Part shown: one piece after another, positions 10,531 to 22,027 of the stretch
Numbering within the stretch: position 1 is the stretch's first letter
How the letters are laid out: the number at the start of each line of letters is the position of its first letter
Assembly (NCBI RefSeq): GCF_037975245.1
Contig: NC_092563.1
Location: forward strand, 7,687,501 to 7,751,500
Length of the DNA stretch: 64,000 bases
DNA from: Apostichopus japonicus
Lineage: Eukaryota > Echinodermata > Holothuroidea > Aspidochirotida > Stichopodidae
Direction: 5' to 3'
The notes under the pieces: model-generated
Database searches by the model: none
Told to the model about the DNA's origin: nothing
What the model saw: only the letters and a program-made list of their open reading frames with translations
Translations under genes and position numbers: made by a program

Positions 10531-13290
10531 AAAATATATATATATAAACTGCCGCGTCAAATTTGATCAGATTTGCCATTCCTTTTTTACTGTATACCCC
10601 TAGCACACTCAATAATTCATTGACTGTTTTTATAATCATTTTCTATGCCATGGAATATCTTTGAGATTAAGAAATTTAATGATACTACTATATACAGGAG
10701 ACTTTTAGTATATGTTTAGCATAGTATGTGATCAGTACTTGTAGAATGGTAAAGCAGCTAGTATGTGTGTTTGCAACGATATACCTCTCATGCTAATAAA
10801 TATATACATGACAAACGCACATAGGAAAAGTAACAAGAGGCTTTCTATGGAATGGAGAATGGCCAACAATTCTGTTGTTGTTGCTGTATGAAGAAAATTG
10901 GTTGTTTTTTTTCTTATTGTGTCGTCTGCAAATAAGTTAGTGTTATTCTCTACAACAAACCCGCCTTTCAAAAGTCAGGCGTTTGTTTATAAATTCAATA
11001 TTGTATATAAAACTAACTGAAAGCAATGAAAATACAGTATTGCAGGCCTAGACTGAGCTGCCCACGTGTCAAACACGTCCCATGTTTCAAGTGTTTTTTC
11101 TGACCTTTTCGAGGTTTTTAATAACCTGTTTCAGCATTACGAACATATCCCGTGACAACATACAGAACTAATTTTGATAATGATAGTTGTTCAGTGATAA
11201 CGCCAAAGTCAGTATGTTAAACGACTCCAAAGAGTCTATTACTTGGTTGACCAGTGAAGAGCCTTGGTCGCCCAGTGTGCAAAACTGCTGAGACACTAGG
11301 CGAGTAAGAGTTAGACATCGCTTTATAAAACCAAGTTGTTCGTAAATATTCGTAATAAAAAGTATCTTTCAATTGGTTCAGCATAAGTCTGCAAAATACC
11401 TTTGCATTTACGATTTTGCAAGGTCGTTCGTGGCCGCCCGATGCATTATGCTCGCCCAGTGAAAATTTCTTAAAAGACCTGTATTGTAACACAAATGTGG
11501 ACTCACCTACCTCTCGCCTAATTAATTTGTTTTTAATTAATTATGCTAATTACTATACAATTGTTTTGAAGCTGCCTTTCGCAAAATTGATTCGAATTAA
11601 CTTTGCATCATTCTGATCAATTCCTGTATATATTTACATGTAATTAAGCACTCATCAATCATGCAAGCTGATAATGTAAGGAGCTATAGTATATAGAAAT
11701 TGTGTTTCCCAAAATTTGATTTAATATAATGTAATTAACTATTATTATTGTAATTATTATTATTGTAATTATTGTTATTATTATTAATATTTGTTTTATT
11801 ATTAATAATAATATTGTTATTATTTGCACATTAAACATTTGCAGTCATTACCTCATTTCTTGTTTTTCTGGTTCGATTTATGTTTTCATTTGTTTTAATC
11901 TTTCCTTTAAGGGTTTAGTAGGATGGTGAGAGTTTTATTCAACACAAATTGCAAACTTAAAGAATGGATTTAGACAAAAGGTAAATGTGTCTTAGTCCAA
12001 GTCCAAGTCCAGCTATTTAGCTGTACGATATGCTTAATCTCTGGACTGCTCCTTTAAGGCTAAATTGACGATTACGTTGGCTCCTCTGTGCAGGTCCAAT
12101 ATTATTTATAGTTATCTTATAAACAACTGAGCATGATAAATTCAGTAATATTCATTTGATTTAGGTCAAACTACCAACTCTGCTGCAAAAATATTGGCAA
12201 ATTTAATACTATACTAAACCGCAACGAGGACAACGGATAAACTGAGTATTTACCGAATGCTACTTAAAGGAAAATGTCTGTTACCGTGTTAAACTAACTT
12301 CGAAAGTTTTATATGAATTCGACTTTTAAAATTCGTGTAAAACAGTAAACTCACTAAGAAAACGTACGACCGAATCCCTGGATTACTTGCAAGCACCCCG
12401 CAAAAAAGTATGGCCATTTATAAATAAATAAACCTGTCAATAGCCTGATCCTGATTTCTCATGAAATCATTTTAATTATTACTAATATGTATACTGTTGG
12501 TGTCACTTTTTCTTCGTTGTTTGTCAAATGTTATATGAGAAAATAAATTTGAACTTTGAGATCCAACAATGGCTGGGAATTGTTTTCTCTATGCTCAATC
12601 AATAAATGATGACGGTAAAACATTGATGAAATAAATTATTACCCCTTAATTTATTTCATTAAAAGCAAAAAAAAAAAAAAATAAGTCAAACTCTTCATAT
12701 CTCATTTTGGGTGTGGTACATGTAAAAAGACTGGGATTAAAAATGCATATAAATCAAAGAGCTAACGAAGCAAACTGACCTAGCTTCATTGTTTGTTTTG
12801 TACTTTAATTTAAAATATTTGACTTCATTGATTTCATAACAATCTGTGATTTCATACATATATAAAACACCAAGAAATGCTTTTATTTCACTTTACTCTC
12901 AAAATAATGATATAACTTACAAAATATAATTGTGCGACTGTGCAACAGCATGTTATGTTACGTTCTTAAAGGTATGACCAAGTGACTTGAGAGAAATTAA
13001 CGAGTTATTTCAAACACTGTTCCTCATGGCATTATGAAAGTAACGTTCAGCGAATGTATTTTAGATCCTCCTGCAATCAGGAACTCGAAAAGAAGCCTCA
13101 TGTAAAGTTTGGAAACAATTTTTATTGCCCAATATGACAGTTCGTTTCTAACTAGGCAGCCCTGTGCAGTATTATATTTATTGTTGTATGATGTAATGAC
13201 ATCGACATGGCACCGAAATGCGGTCACACGGTAAAAAGCAAAAGCCGTCACCTAAATCGCAACTAAACAGTGATATTTGTAAAGGATCGT
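10531..13290. other. Non-coding interval with (ATT)n-rich stretch
   Basis: No gene is recognised. 11735-11830 is a TTATTATTG/ATT-rich low-complexity run. 12666-12680 is a poly-A run. ORFs of 60-90 codons here have no motifs or splice context. Confidence 0.5.
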
Positions 13291-13292
13291 TA

Positions 13293-13580
13293 CCCAGACT
13301 GGCGCGTAGCGAGGAATTTGCCAAGAGAGGGGCGAACCTGTAGACAAACCATTAGAGCAGTAGAATCGGCACTGGAACATATATATCTATAAGCCTAGCG
13401 CCACTATGAGTTGGCGCGAAGCGTACAAGAGAATTTTGGCAAAAAATGCCTCCCAGATCGCTGGAAATGGCACTTCACAGGCCTTGCAAGTTGCATCTAA
13501 GCATTTTCTAGTTTGAAATTACTAGCGATATCATAGAAACATACACAAAAAATGCTCAAGGGGAGGGGGGGGGGCGGTCG
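13293..13580 (-). mobile_element. Fragment of the hAT-like short element family
   Basis: In reverse orientation it matches internal blocks of the 19.6-21.5 kb and 44.1-48.2 kb elements: GCGCGTAGCGAG, TTGGCGCGAAGCGTACAAGA, AATGCCTCCCAGATCGCTGG and AATTACTAGCGAT in the same order. It ends in a G-rich run. No target duplication was identified, so borders are approximate. Confidence 0.6.
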
Positions 13581-13603
13581 AAAATCGTGCTAAATACAGA
13601 AAT

Positions 13604-13944
13604 TGAAGCTGAACGATAGTAAAACTGAGTTCATTATTCTCGGCACTCCAGTCCAGCTCACAAAGGTCGTCAATAAGTCTATCAAATTTGGTGGTGTTTC
13701 CATTGCTTCTTGAGATCAAGTCCGCAACCTCGAGGTTATTTTCGACAAACACATGAAAATGGATAAACATATCAGTAAAGTTTGCAAGACTGGTTTCTAT
13801 TATATTTTTAATCTAAAGAAGATTAGGAACCATATGTCTTCTAGAACTATGAGCACCTTGGTTCATTCATTCATAGCCATTTGGATTATTGCAATAGTTT
13901 GCTCCATGGTACTCCAGGGTATCTGATTCAGAGACTGCAACGTC
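13604..13944 (+). mobile_element. LINE reverse transcriptase remnant, left half (CR1/L2-like)
   Basis: A broken frame reads KTEFIILGT, then VIFDKHMKMDKHISKVCKT, LKKIRN and DYCNSLLHGTPGYLIQRLQR, the C-terminal region of CR1/L2-type LINE polyproteins. One or more frameshifts are present, so it is not functional. The reading continues after the P-like insertion at 16891: with one copy of the 8-bp duplication removed, RLQR joins LQNSAARLV in frame, proving the two halves were one element. Confidence 0.8.
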
Positions 13945-14509
13945 CAGAGCCTTATATACAGAGAGTTGCGACAACTGAAATTTGGGCGCCATTTTGGGGC
14001 CAAATGGGCAACATACAGTATGTGTGGGAATGGGCGTTCAGGTGGATAGGGGAATTTTTCGATGGCATTGTAGAAGTGTGAGCGGGATTCTGGGTTTTAT
14101 TTTTGGCCTGCTCATGTTGTGGTGCTTTTATGCGCCGAGGCTGTGTAAGTAGGGCGTCGAGTGTCGAACGGGAGGGGGGGGGGGGAGGGATTGGCTGCGC
14201 TCAAGTTCAAGGGGATGAGGTTGGCACATTTGGAAGTCCAAATTCAACAGTTGATATTCTGGTACGGTAAAATTGTATTATGACTGATTATATATCATAT
14301 TGTAACACATATTGCACAGTTGCGGAATAATGTACATTCTTCCATTGTTGCCATGGTAACCAAACAAAGCCTGTGATTGGTCAAAATTGGGATTAACTGT
14401 AACTTGAGCTAGCAATGGCTGATGAAGTTGATATTTGGACATGTGACTGGTACTGACATGGTGCACAGAATCATGAAGCTAGGTCTTTGAAAATTGGTTG
14501 CTATGGTAA

Positions 14510-14830
14510 CTAAATGGACCAATCACATTTTGTCTGTGTTCCAGTCCCACACAATTTAGAGCGCAGGGTTAAAGGTGACGTGTGGGGCAGGGTAGGGGGA
14601 TTGTTTCGGGGTATCACAATTGGTCTCGTCGGTCGGATATAAACAGCCACGTCGGAAAAAAAATGAATTAATCCCTGATGTTTCACTGGCAATGGAGCGT
14701 CCCTTCTGGCTGGTGGTTTCCGCACTTTCTTGCATCGTCGATGAGGGAAGATGGTAGGAATTGCTGTCGACTTCAGTTTCCGCTTCCCATCCACCCGGTT
14801 CTGCTCAAACTGGTCCTCTGAGAAGTGAGC
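14510..14830 (-). CDS. THAP exon 2 of the P-like element (3' end uncertain)
   Basis: Begins after 'ccctcctacag' (minus strand) at 14830 with AHFSEDQFEQNRV, supplying the His of the C2CH signature, then GKRKLKSTAIPTIFPHR, which corresponds to the KRxLKxxAVPTIF motif following THAP domains. The frame stays open to a stop at 14510-14512, but after about residue 50 it no longer looks family-like, so an unrecognised donor may end the exon earlier. If translated as is, the product would be a DNA-binding protein of roughly 157 residues without a catalytic domain. Confidence 0.7.
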   Translation of the reverse strand, partial: AHFSEDQFEQNRVDGKRKLKSTAIPTIFPHRRCKKVRKPPARRDAPLPVKHQGLIHFFSDVAVYIRPTRPIVIPRNNPPTLPHTSPLTLRSKLCGTGTQTKCDWSI

Positions 14831-16577
14831 CTGTAGGAGGGAAAAATTGATGCTGAATTTTATTCAGTGATAGGCCCCGCAACTTTAATATATATACCAG
14901 GAAACTAACCTGTAGTTCTAGTGTGGAGGGGGGGGGGGAGGATGTTTAGTTGCACATTACCCAAAATAGCTATGAATACTGTACATTTAGATTGGAACAC
15001 TCCCAGAACAGTATGACATTTAGGCAAGCATGGGGGGGTTGCCTCTACCCACCAGCCAGGTCGGTCAGAATAAATTCTCAGTGACAGACGTCATAGAAGA
15101 TGAAATTTGCTGCAGTTACTCTTCTGACCTTGGTTTTGAAAAAGAGTGGTGGGGTGGGCAGTTCAAAGTGTTATACCGTGGCAGTTGGAAGAAGGTTCAT
15201 AAGGCTTCATCACAGAAGCCTAGGCTGAATATTTCTCACTCAGCCACTGTCACAATGTTGGTATGACTTAGTTTTATTTCAAATGTATGAAATACGAATA
15301 ATAAATTGCAGCTGACAGGACTTTACCACCATAATATGACCCAAACTGGGTGCTGTAAGGAATTTACACTAATCTGGAACTCACATCGCAAACATATGGT
15401 ATATGTGAGTAGGATATTTCAGCGTTATGAGAACTAAGCTGCTGCTGGAATTTGAAAAGATCTACTTCAGAATATTTTTGTATGAGAGTCAGGCTTTTAT
15501 CTACGAATTTTATGTCTAATAACTTGAAAAAGCTGCATCTATATATACTAAAGGATCCAAAAAGTCAGAAATTCTTCAAAATACCAATTGTGCCTCTATT
15601 ACTATGCATGGGCTTCTATTATTAATGGATAAGGTAATCGTGACCAGACAACACCCCCCGGACAACCCCCCCCCAACAGAAGCATAAATATGTTGTCAGA
15701 AGTCGAAAATTAGAGTCGTTTTTTGGGGGGGATTGCCGGGGGGGGGGGGAGTTGCCCGCCAACCACGGTAAAATGCTAGGCCTAGGCTCAGTCAAATTGA
15801 ATTTCCTGGGTTATGTCCTCTTTTGCTTGGAACTGCCCGGTTGTAAGAATATGAATTAGGATTTGTATACCGTACCAATGTATGACATGGACAAACATGA
15901 TTCCTGAGCCTAATTAGGCCTATGGTTTTCAGTTGACTCTGTTAGTTTTACCTGCTATCCTCTAACAGGACACAATGTTCTAGGAAATATTTTTACCTAG
16001 CCTACAGTGATATTTTAGTAACCTAATTTTTCAATATTATTTCATAGAAGATAGTGGAGTTCTGGACCAGTTCAATTCAAATCATCAAGTGCAAAGCAGA
16101 ATGATTAATCATTTCAATGGTCTGCCAGATCGCCACCCAAATTTTCATAAATAATAATCCAAACAAGCTCATGACTCAATGGAGCCAAGCAGTTTTTCAT
16201 TAGGGGGCTAGGCTAGCCCTTGGTGCTTTGTATTGCACAGTGCTTCGTAGATCCCCGATTTGTCTTGCCACGCTGGAGCCTTCAATTTAAGGAATATACT
16301 CACTAAACTTTGCAGAGATATTTTTATGCACCTTATAACAGATCTCATCCCAACATAGCAACTTTCTTGATCAGAACTTGTTAAAAATAGACCATTTTCA
16401 TGCCTGAAATTTATGCTCTGTTTTCTGTGTTGTTAACTATGTGTGTATGTACACTGCACAGTGCACCATACATAGCTGTAAGGACTGTGGTGTAACCCAC
16501 AGTCCTGGTTATGGACTAGGCTAGGCCTAGTGTTACGAATCTTAGTTCATTGTACTAGGCCTAGGTGAAGTACTCAC

Positions 16578-16730
16578 GTCGCAAAGTTTGTGATTGGAGT
16601 TCGCCTTCCAGTGAAGCCTGTTTACTTTCGCCTCCCATGTTTTCCTCCGATCTGGGTTTGTTGGGAATCTGAACAGCTTTGACCCATTTTCGGGACGATT
16701 CGAACAGCCCCACGCTGAACAGCCAGGCAT
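16578..16730 (-). CDS. THAP zinc-finger exon 1 of the P-like element
   Basis: 51 codons starting MPGCSAWGCSNR, the usual start of THAP proteins, and ending KLCD at a GTGAGT donor (16577-16572 on the minus strand). Seen: the first two zinc ligands (C4 and C9), the basic and aromatic residues LFRFP and the invariant Trp in KTWEAKV. Joined in phase 0 to the exon at 14830 it completes the C2CH signature (CDAH). THAP domains bind specific DNA; in P elements the domain recognises sites near the transposon ends. An upstream in-frame ATG exists at 16808, but the MPGC start gives the standard family N-terminus. Confidence 0.82.
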
Positions 16731-16882
16731 TCTGTGATGGCAGCGCAGATGTTGACTGCTCGAACGTACGTTGTTGTCGATCTTACGGCCAGAATTAGTT
16801 GGCCCCAAAATGGTGCCATGAGGTCACGTGATCGAAAATTCCCGGACCCGAGTTGTCGCAACTCTCTGTATATAAGGCTCTG

Positions 16883-17345
16883 GCAACGTCTGCAGAACAG
16901 CGCAGCCAGGCTTGTTGTAGACTGCTATGACTTCAACACGCCATCATTGAGTATCCTCCATTCTTTGCACTGGTTGCCTGTTGAATTCAGAATTAAGTTC
17001 AAAGTACTGCTCCTGGTGTATAAGTGCATTCATGGAATGGCACCCGCCTAATTGTCAGACGATCTGTCCTTCCAAGTCAATACTCGTTATACCTTGCGTT
17101 CTAGCAATACACTCACTCTCACTGTTCCCAGGACTAAACTGAAAACCTATGGCGACCGTGCCTTTCCATCAGCCGGGCCCAAGCTCTGGAATGGTCTGCC
17201 CATATATGTGCGGAGTTCTCCCACTCTCAGTCAGTTCAAGTCTTGCTTGAAGACTCATTTTTTCAAGTTGGCGTTCTATTAGGGTTGTACAGCGCTATTG
17301 AATACTTCGTAGATTTTAGCGCTTTATAAGTTCATTTATTATTTA
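16883..17345 (+). mobile_element. LINE remnant, right half and 3' tail (CR1/L2-like)
   Basis: Continues the element at 13604-13944: LQNSAARLV, ILHSLHWLPVEFRIKFK, VYKCIHGMAP, then after a TAA the frame resumes with DDLSFQV, RTKLKTYGDRAF, LWNGLP and FKSCLKTHFFK before a stop at 17280-17282. These are the standard C-terminal blocks of L2/CR1-type proteins. The tail GCGCTTTATAAGTTC followed by ATT/ATTT repeats is typical of L2-type 3' ends. The premature TAA at 17049 shows decay. Confidence 0.82.
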
Positions 17346-17412
17346 TTATTAGAAATATTGCTCGCCATTATGATGTACCCTCGTAGGTAGTTGGTACGTG
17401 ACATCCACACTG

Positions 17413-17804
17413 CAGGAGCGTAACTCCTATGGGCTCAGACCGTGCTGAGCCGGGGGCCCCGGCCAAAAAGGGCCCCCCGCTATACTGATGCATTACTGAA
17501 ATTATTGAAAGTCAAAATCCTAGGACATGAGATCTCAATATATCCGATGTGTTAAATGCAACTTAAAACGCCCGGGAAGTGTCTTTCCGACGATCTAGGA
17601 GTAATTTTTGGCCCAAAAAGTCGTGCTACGCTCCGCGCCAACCGATGGTACCGCTCCGCTTAGATAGTTGGAAGTAGTATCTTACACCTACACGACCTAC
17701 TGATTCCCCCTTATCAACATTTCTGCAGACGCGTTTGCTTGGACCTCCCGATAGGGGGCCCTTTGGGCCAGGAGCCGGGCCCCGGGCTCATCGTTACGCC
17801 ACTG
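17413..17804. mobile_element. hAT-like non-autonomous element G (8-bp TSD CCACACTG)
   Basis: 392 bp bounded by CAGGAGCGTAAC and GTTACGCCACTG (imperfect terminal inverted repeats) and flanked by an exact 8-bp duplication CCACACTG (17405-17412, 17805-17812). Internally it has the block GCTCCGCGCCAACCGATGG shared by elements A, B and C. 8-bp duplication plus CARRG-type ends suggests hAT. It encodes nothing. Confidence 0.8.
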
Positions 17805-17812
17805 CCACACTG

Positions 17813-19608
17813 CTTGAGTGCTCGTAATACACAAAGATCAACAAAAATAAGGGAGCACAACATGCACTCAATCGCTGTGTTGCATTCAAACTCATTTGCA
17901 TGACAATGATCAGCAAACTCCCAACAATCTGGCTTAGCTGCAAATTGATAGGAGTCGCTATAGTGCTTTTATTCAGCACATGATAGTAGTCTATTCGACA
18001 CGTTTATGGCGTTGGACGCTTTCTCATCAAGGAACAACTTCACTGTGTCATCAAGCGATTACGCGTTTTTGTTCGGGAATAAGAGGAAACCTTAAACGCA
18101 CAAGTTTACATTGAAGGTTTACAGTTACAGTGTCGGTTGTGCGCATGCCATATTAAGCGTTGGTGTCTGCGCCGGTGTCGATTCTATAAAGTTACGGTAG
18201 TGAATGATTTTGAATTAAGTTTGACTGGGAAATCTATAAAGTCAAATGTTCAGTAAAATGTGCGGTTTGCCTATAAGAAAGCCATTCAAAGGGATCAAAG
18301 GCTATAGATAGGAACGGAGAAAGGAAACAGATATTTGCTAATTGTTGAAATAATCTCGTTGGGTTCGTAAGTGACAGGTGAACACAGAACTTCAAACCAG
18401 TTTACGGGGGAAGGTGTTGATTGTTGTTTTGCAATTCAACACTTAAAACTATAGTACAGTCTTCTGATTTAGGGCTTATTTCAATGAGTATGAAATCACT
18501 CGAAATTTAAAATATGATCACTAAATCAATTAAATAATGGTTCAAATGTCATTTCGTCTGCTTTTTTCCCTGTTCTACCTGGTACGGTTTCACTATGATT
18601 TCAAATTATTTAAAAATGTGTAACCGGTCCCCTCCAATCAGATTTCACAATACAATAGATTTCCTCCCATTTCATGGAGTATAATTCTTGGATCAACGTA
18701 ATCTCTAATCTTCCAATGACTCGAAAGGAAATGCAAAGAATGTGTCTATAGTTCACATGTTCTTTAATTGGTTTATTCCTTCCTTTTGATTCAGACCTAT
18801 AACAGCTCAAAGAATACTTTGTAACATGATGTTTTTTTCAAGAATAAGTTGCATGAATAAATTTGGTCAGGTGATGAAGTTAAAGTAAAACAAAGTTCTG
18901 GATGCGTCTTGGATGAATTTTCAAACCCATACTCAATATGAGAGGCGATTTAAAATACCTCATTTCATTCAGTCAGCAGAAGAAGGAGGAAACTTTATCT
19001 TTATTAATTCTGTTCATCGGAAACTTATGCAATTGAATATTTCATTGTCATAGAGATCTAATATACAATGTTCATGGCTCAGTAACGTACCGGCAAATGG
19101 TATGGGTAGGAGGGGCGGCGGTGAAGGGAGGGAAGCTATGACCATGAAAGGGATGCTATTGCCTCCTATAACTTTTGTTTTATATGAGCGATTATAGCTG
19201 TTGATGTAGTCGACCATGTCATAGTGTTGACTTGTATTGCACATATGAAAGTCTTTCAAAATGCAACAATTGTAAACGACGTGATCAAGTTGGCTGCCAA
19301 TAGATCAAAATTTGTCACTTAGGGGCGGGGGGGGGGGGGCGTATCCACGCAAATGCCGCAGTTTCAGAGGATCAATATAAGCACATCAAGTCACTGCGGA
19401 CTAAACAAAAGTCTCGATGTTGACGAATTCCCGATCCCCGTGTTTCCCAAATCTACTTGCATAACTCAAAACCCTATAAATCATGTTTCGGGTTTCGAAT
19501 AACCGTGCTATTTCCGATCCCTAAATAAGGTTAGTCACATGAAGTTGACGTGTTTGACTTAATAAGCATCGTACCTTCCTCATTTAAAACGGTACTGAGA
19601 TGTGAATA
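17813..19608. other. Non-coding interval
   Basis: No exon, repeat array or element ends recognised apart from a 10-bp G run at about 19326-19339. Short ORFs here are not supported by motif or splice context. Confidence 0.45.
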
Positions 19609-21520
19609 CAGGTGCGTATCCAGGGGGGCGTTGGGGGCGCGCGCCCCCCGGGTAAGGAAAAGAGGAGAGAAAAAAGAGAAGAAAAAAGGGAAAAGGAGGG
19701 GGAAAAAAGAAAAGGAGGAGAGGAAGGAAGGGAAAAGAAAAAGAAAAAAGAGAGAAAAAGGAGAAAAGGAGGGAGTAGAAGATAGCCAAGACCTCGGGAA
19801 GAGAAAGAGGAACAGTCATAGTTAAAGCGCTGATCCCTATTATATACACATGGTAGCCAGTGACAGATCGAGGATTACGGAGGGGGTTTGCGCCTCACCC
19901 TACCCCTTACACCGACAACTCCATTTTTGACGTTTCCATTTTTCCTCTCTCACTAATGGATCCATATAAATACTATATATGGTCTATCATAACGCGTGTG
20001 TGTATGGACGCCTTAAACAATTGTACAATTGTGCTATATGGAACCAACTGTGGCTGGTCTTGAACTCGACCGAGTCGTCGGGGAACATGACGCATTTCGG
20101 GAAGGGGGCGACCGCCCCTACCCCCCCCGAGCAAATTTTCTTTATGACATCGCTAGTAATTTCAAAATAGACAATGCTTAGATGCAACTTACAAGGCCTG
20201 GGAAGTGTCATTTCCAGCGATCTGGGAGGCATTTTCGGCCAACACATGGTGGCGCTTCGCTTAGATAGTTTGCCTACAGGCTTCGCCCCTCTCTTGGCAA
20301 TTACTCGCTACACGCCTGTTCGAATTTGTAAAGCAAAGAGCAGATATAACATCATATCAGTGAGCATTGAATGCATGTTCCACGATGAACAGCCTCAAAA
20401 ACTGTCTATGTGTGTAGTCAAAGGCGTAGGAGCCCAATTGGATTTGGGGGCTGTAATGACTTGCCCGAAAAAAAGCCTAAATTTTTCGCGCGCGCAGCGC
20501 GCGTTCAACATATCGATGTCAATACCATATAAGCAAGCATCGCTCATTACATTGCATGGCATCGTTTACATAACGGTCCGTGAAAGTTGCACAGTATACC
20601 GCCGGATGCTAATGTAAACAACCAAATGTCTTTTGTAGATGGAGAAAAAGCATACAGATCCATTTATGTCAAAACTCTCTTTTACAAAGGTAATGTCGGC
20701 CAAGCTTACAACTTTATTTTAATTACCAAGGAGATCATTTTTAAGCTATTCATTGCTATTTATTTTTCTTTCAGTAGGTGCCAGAAAAAAATGGTTGGGG
20801 GGGGGGCTGCAGCCCCCGCCTCCTACGGGACCTACGCCTATGTGTCTAGTGTTCGGTTCGATATACCTGATATCGGAAATATCTGCTATTTCTCATTCCC
20901 TTCAACCAAGTTTTATAATAGCCATTATAAGAGGTTGCAATATTTCTACACCAATAAATTAACTGTGTCGGAATTTTCCAAAATTTCCTCACCAACATTC
21001 TTCATCATACTTTCCTCTACTCGTGCAATTTTGACCTGTCTGTTAGGGGTTCCAGAAGGTTTTTCTATATTGCTTGTCCATAGATTGAATTTTGTGAAAC
21101 ATTATGGGTATGTTTAAAAGTGATTTTATTCACGAGAAATGTGAATTTTCAAATTCTCAACAAATAATGGGCTTAAAACCTTGAAAAGTGGGGCTTTCGG
21201 ATATTGTGGGCCGTGACGTAGAATTACCTACAAAAGCAATGATCCATAGGACATGCAATCAGGTCGAACATGATGTGTGACTGGTGACAATCTTCAAAAA
21301 GGTTATGGATGGAAAAAAAACTTTTGGGAAATACTTGATTCTCAGGCAAAAGTGCACATCTGGTTGGTCATTTTCAAGCCCGAGAAGTGCCATTTCCGGT
21401 GATCTGGGGGGTATCAAAACCAGATATTTTCTTGTACGCTCCGCGCCAACCGATGGTGGCGCTCCGCTTAGATTTAGTAATTCGCGCCCCCCGGGTTAGA
21501 AAATCCTGGATACGCGCCTG
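19609..21520. mobile_element. Composite non-autonomous element A
   Basis: About 1.9 kb bounded by CAGGTGCGTATCCAGG and CCTGGATACGCGCCTG (TIR with one mismatch) followed inward by CG-rich GCGCCCCCCGGG blocks. It is collinear with element B at 44138-48174 apart from B's 2.06-kb insertion. Inside: a purine-only tract (19655-19790), a block with CATTTCCAGCGATCTGGGAG, a block GGCGTAGGAGCCCAATTGGA, and a G-rich block near 20798. No transposase is visible and no clean target duplication was found, so A is probably mobilised in trans or is an old composite. ORFs of up to 176 codons here are not credible genes because the same sequence is repeat DNA. Confidence 0.75.
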
Positions 21521-21950
21521 GACTTCAGTGTTTGTTGAAACTTCAGGCTTATTCCAGTTCATGATCGTCTGCATAGAATATAGTTGTAAAGGGAGACAAC
21601 TTACAGCAAGGAATCTCTTTCAAGCATAATCTTAAGCAACCTTTTGTGAATAAGAAGATTTCACGGAATTCGTTTTTCTTTTAGTACTGCTTATTACGAA
21701 GTCATCGATAATGTCGGGGCATAAGCCTTTTGTATATTTACGTCTTGGAAGGAAACGAAATTCTTACTGCTTGCTGCAATGTACACAAAGACAAGCGTGA
21801 GCTTCTTGTTAATAAAGATATTCAGATCCGTTGTTCTAATAAGAGTGAAACAGGATGAATAGAGATTTCGTTGAAGGCAGTGTCATTCACTGTTACCAAT
21901 AGATTGTATCCAACCAATAATACTAATTTAAGCTCGATAAAAATTAAGTT

Positions 21951-22027
21951 GTCAAATGGCTCAGATGGTAGAGTAGTGGACTGGAAACCCGATGAAACTG
22001 AGTTCGATTCCATCAATGGTTGGTTAT
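21951..22027 (+). ncRNA. tRNA-like Pol III promoter pair (SINE head or tRNA relic)
   Basis: Contains an A-box-like TGGCTCAGATGGTAGAG and a B-box-like AGTTCGATTCC at tRNA-like spacing. The T-stem and acceptor stem do not pair well, so it is not a working tRNA. It may be a SINE head or decayed tRNA copy; no poly-A or repeat tail was identified. Confidence 0.35.

Larger units (their letters stand above)
13945..16882 (-). mobile_element. P-like DNA transposon with THAP exons, complete ends
   Basis: A 2938-bp element with perfect 32-bp terminal inverted repeats (13945-13976 and 16851-16882, beginning CAGAGCCTTATATACAGAG) and an 8-bp target duplication GCAACGTC (13937-13944, 16883-16890). Subterminal inverted repeats GGCRCCATTTTGGGGCCAA lie at 13985-14003 and 16799-16817. 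8-bp duplication, ~31-bp TIRs starting CA, a THAP domain and ~2.9 kb length all match the P superfamily. The coding strand is minus. Only THAP-region exons are visible; no transposase catalytic region was recognised in the other ~2.5 kb, so it is probably non-autonomous. It interrupts a LINE. Confidence 0.9.

Noticed and set aside
20174-21117. ORFs of 147 and 176 codons as genes
   Set aside because: They lie wholly within composite element A, and the same DNA in element B is broken by indels; no protein family features.
19601-21528. 8-bp target duplication around element A
   Set aside because: Flanks TGTGAATA and GACTTCAG do not match; element B shows at most AAAAT on both sides.
21951-22027. 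Functional tRNA gene
   Set aside because: A- and B-box-like words are present, but the T stem and acceptor stem do not pair; kept only as a tRNA-like relic.
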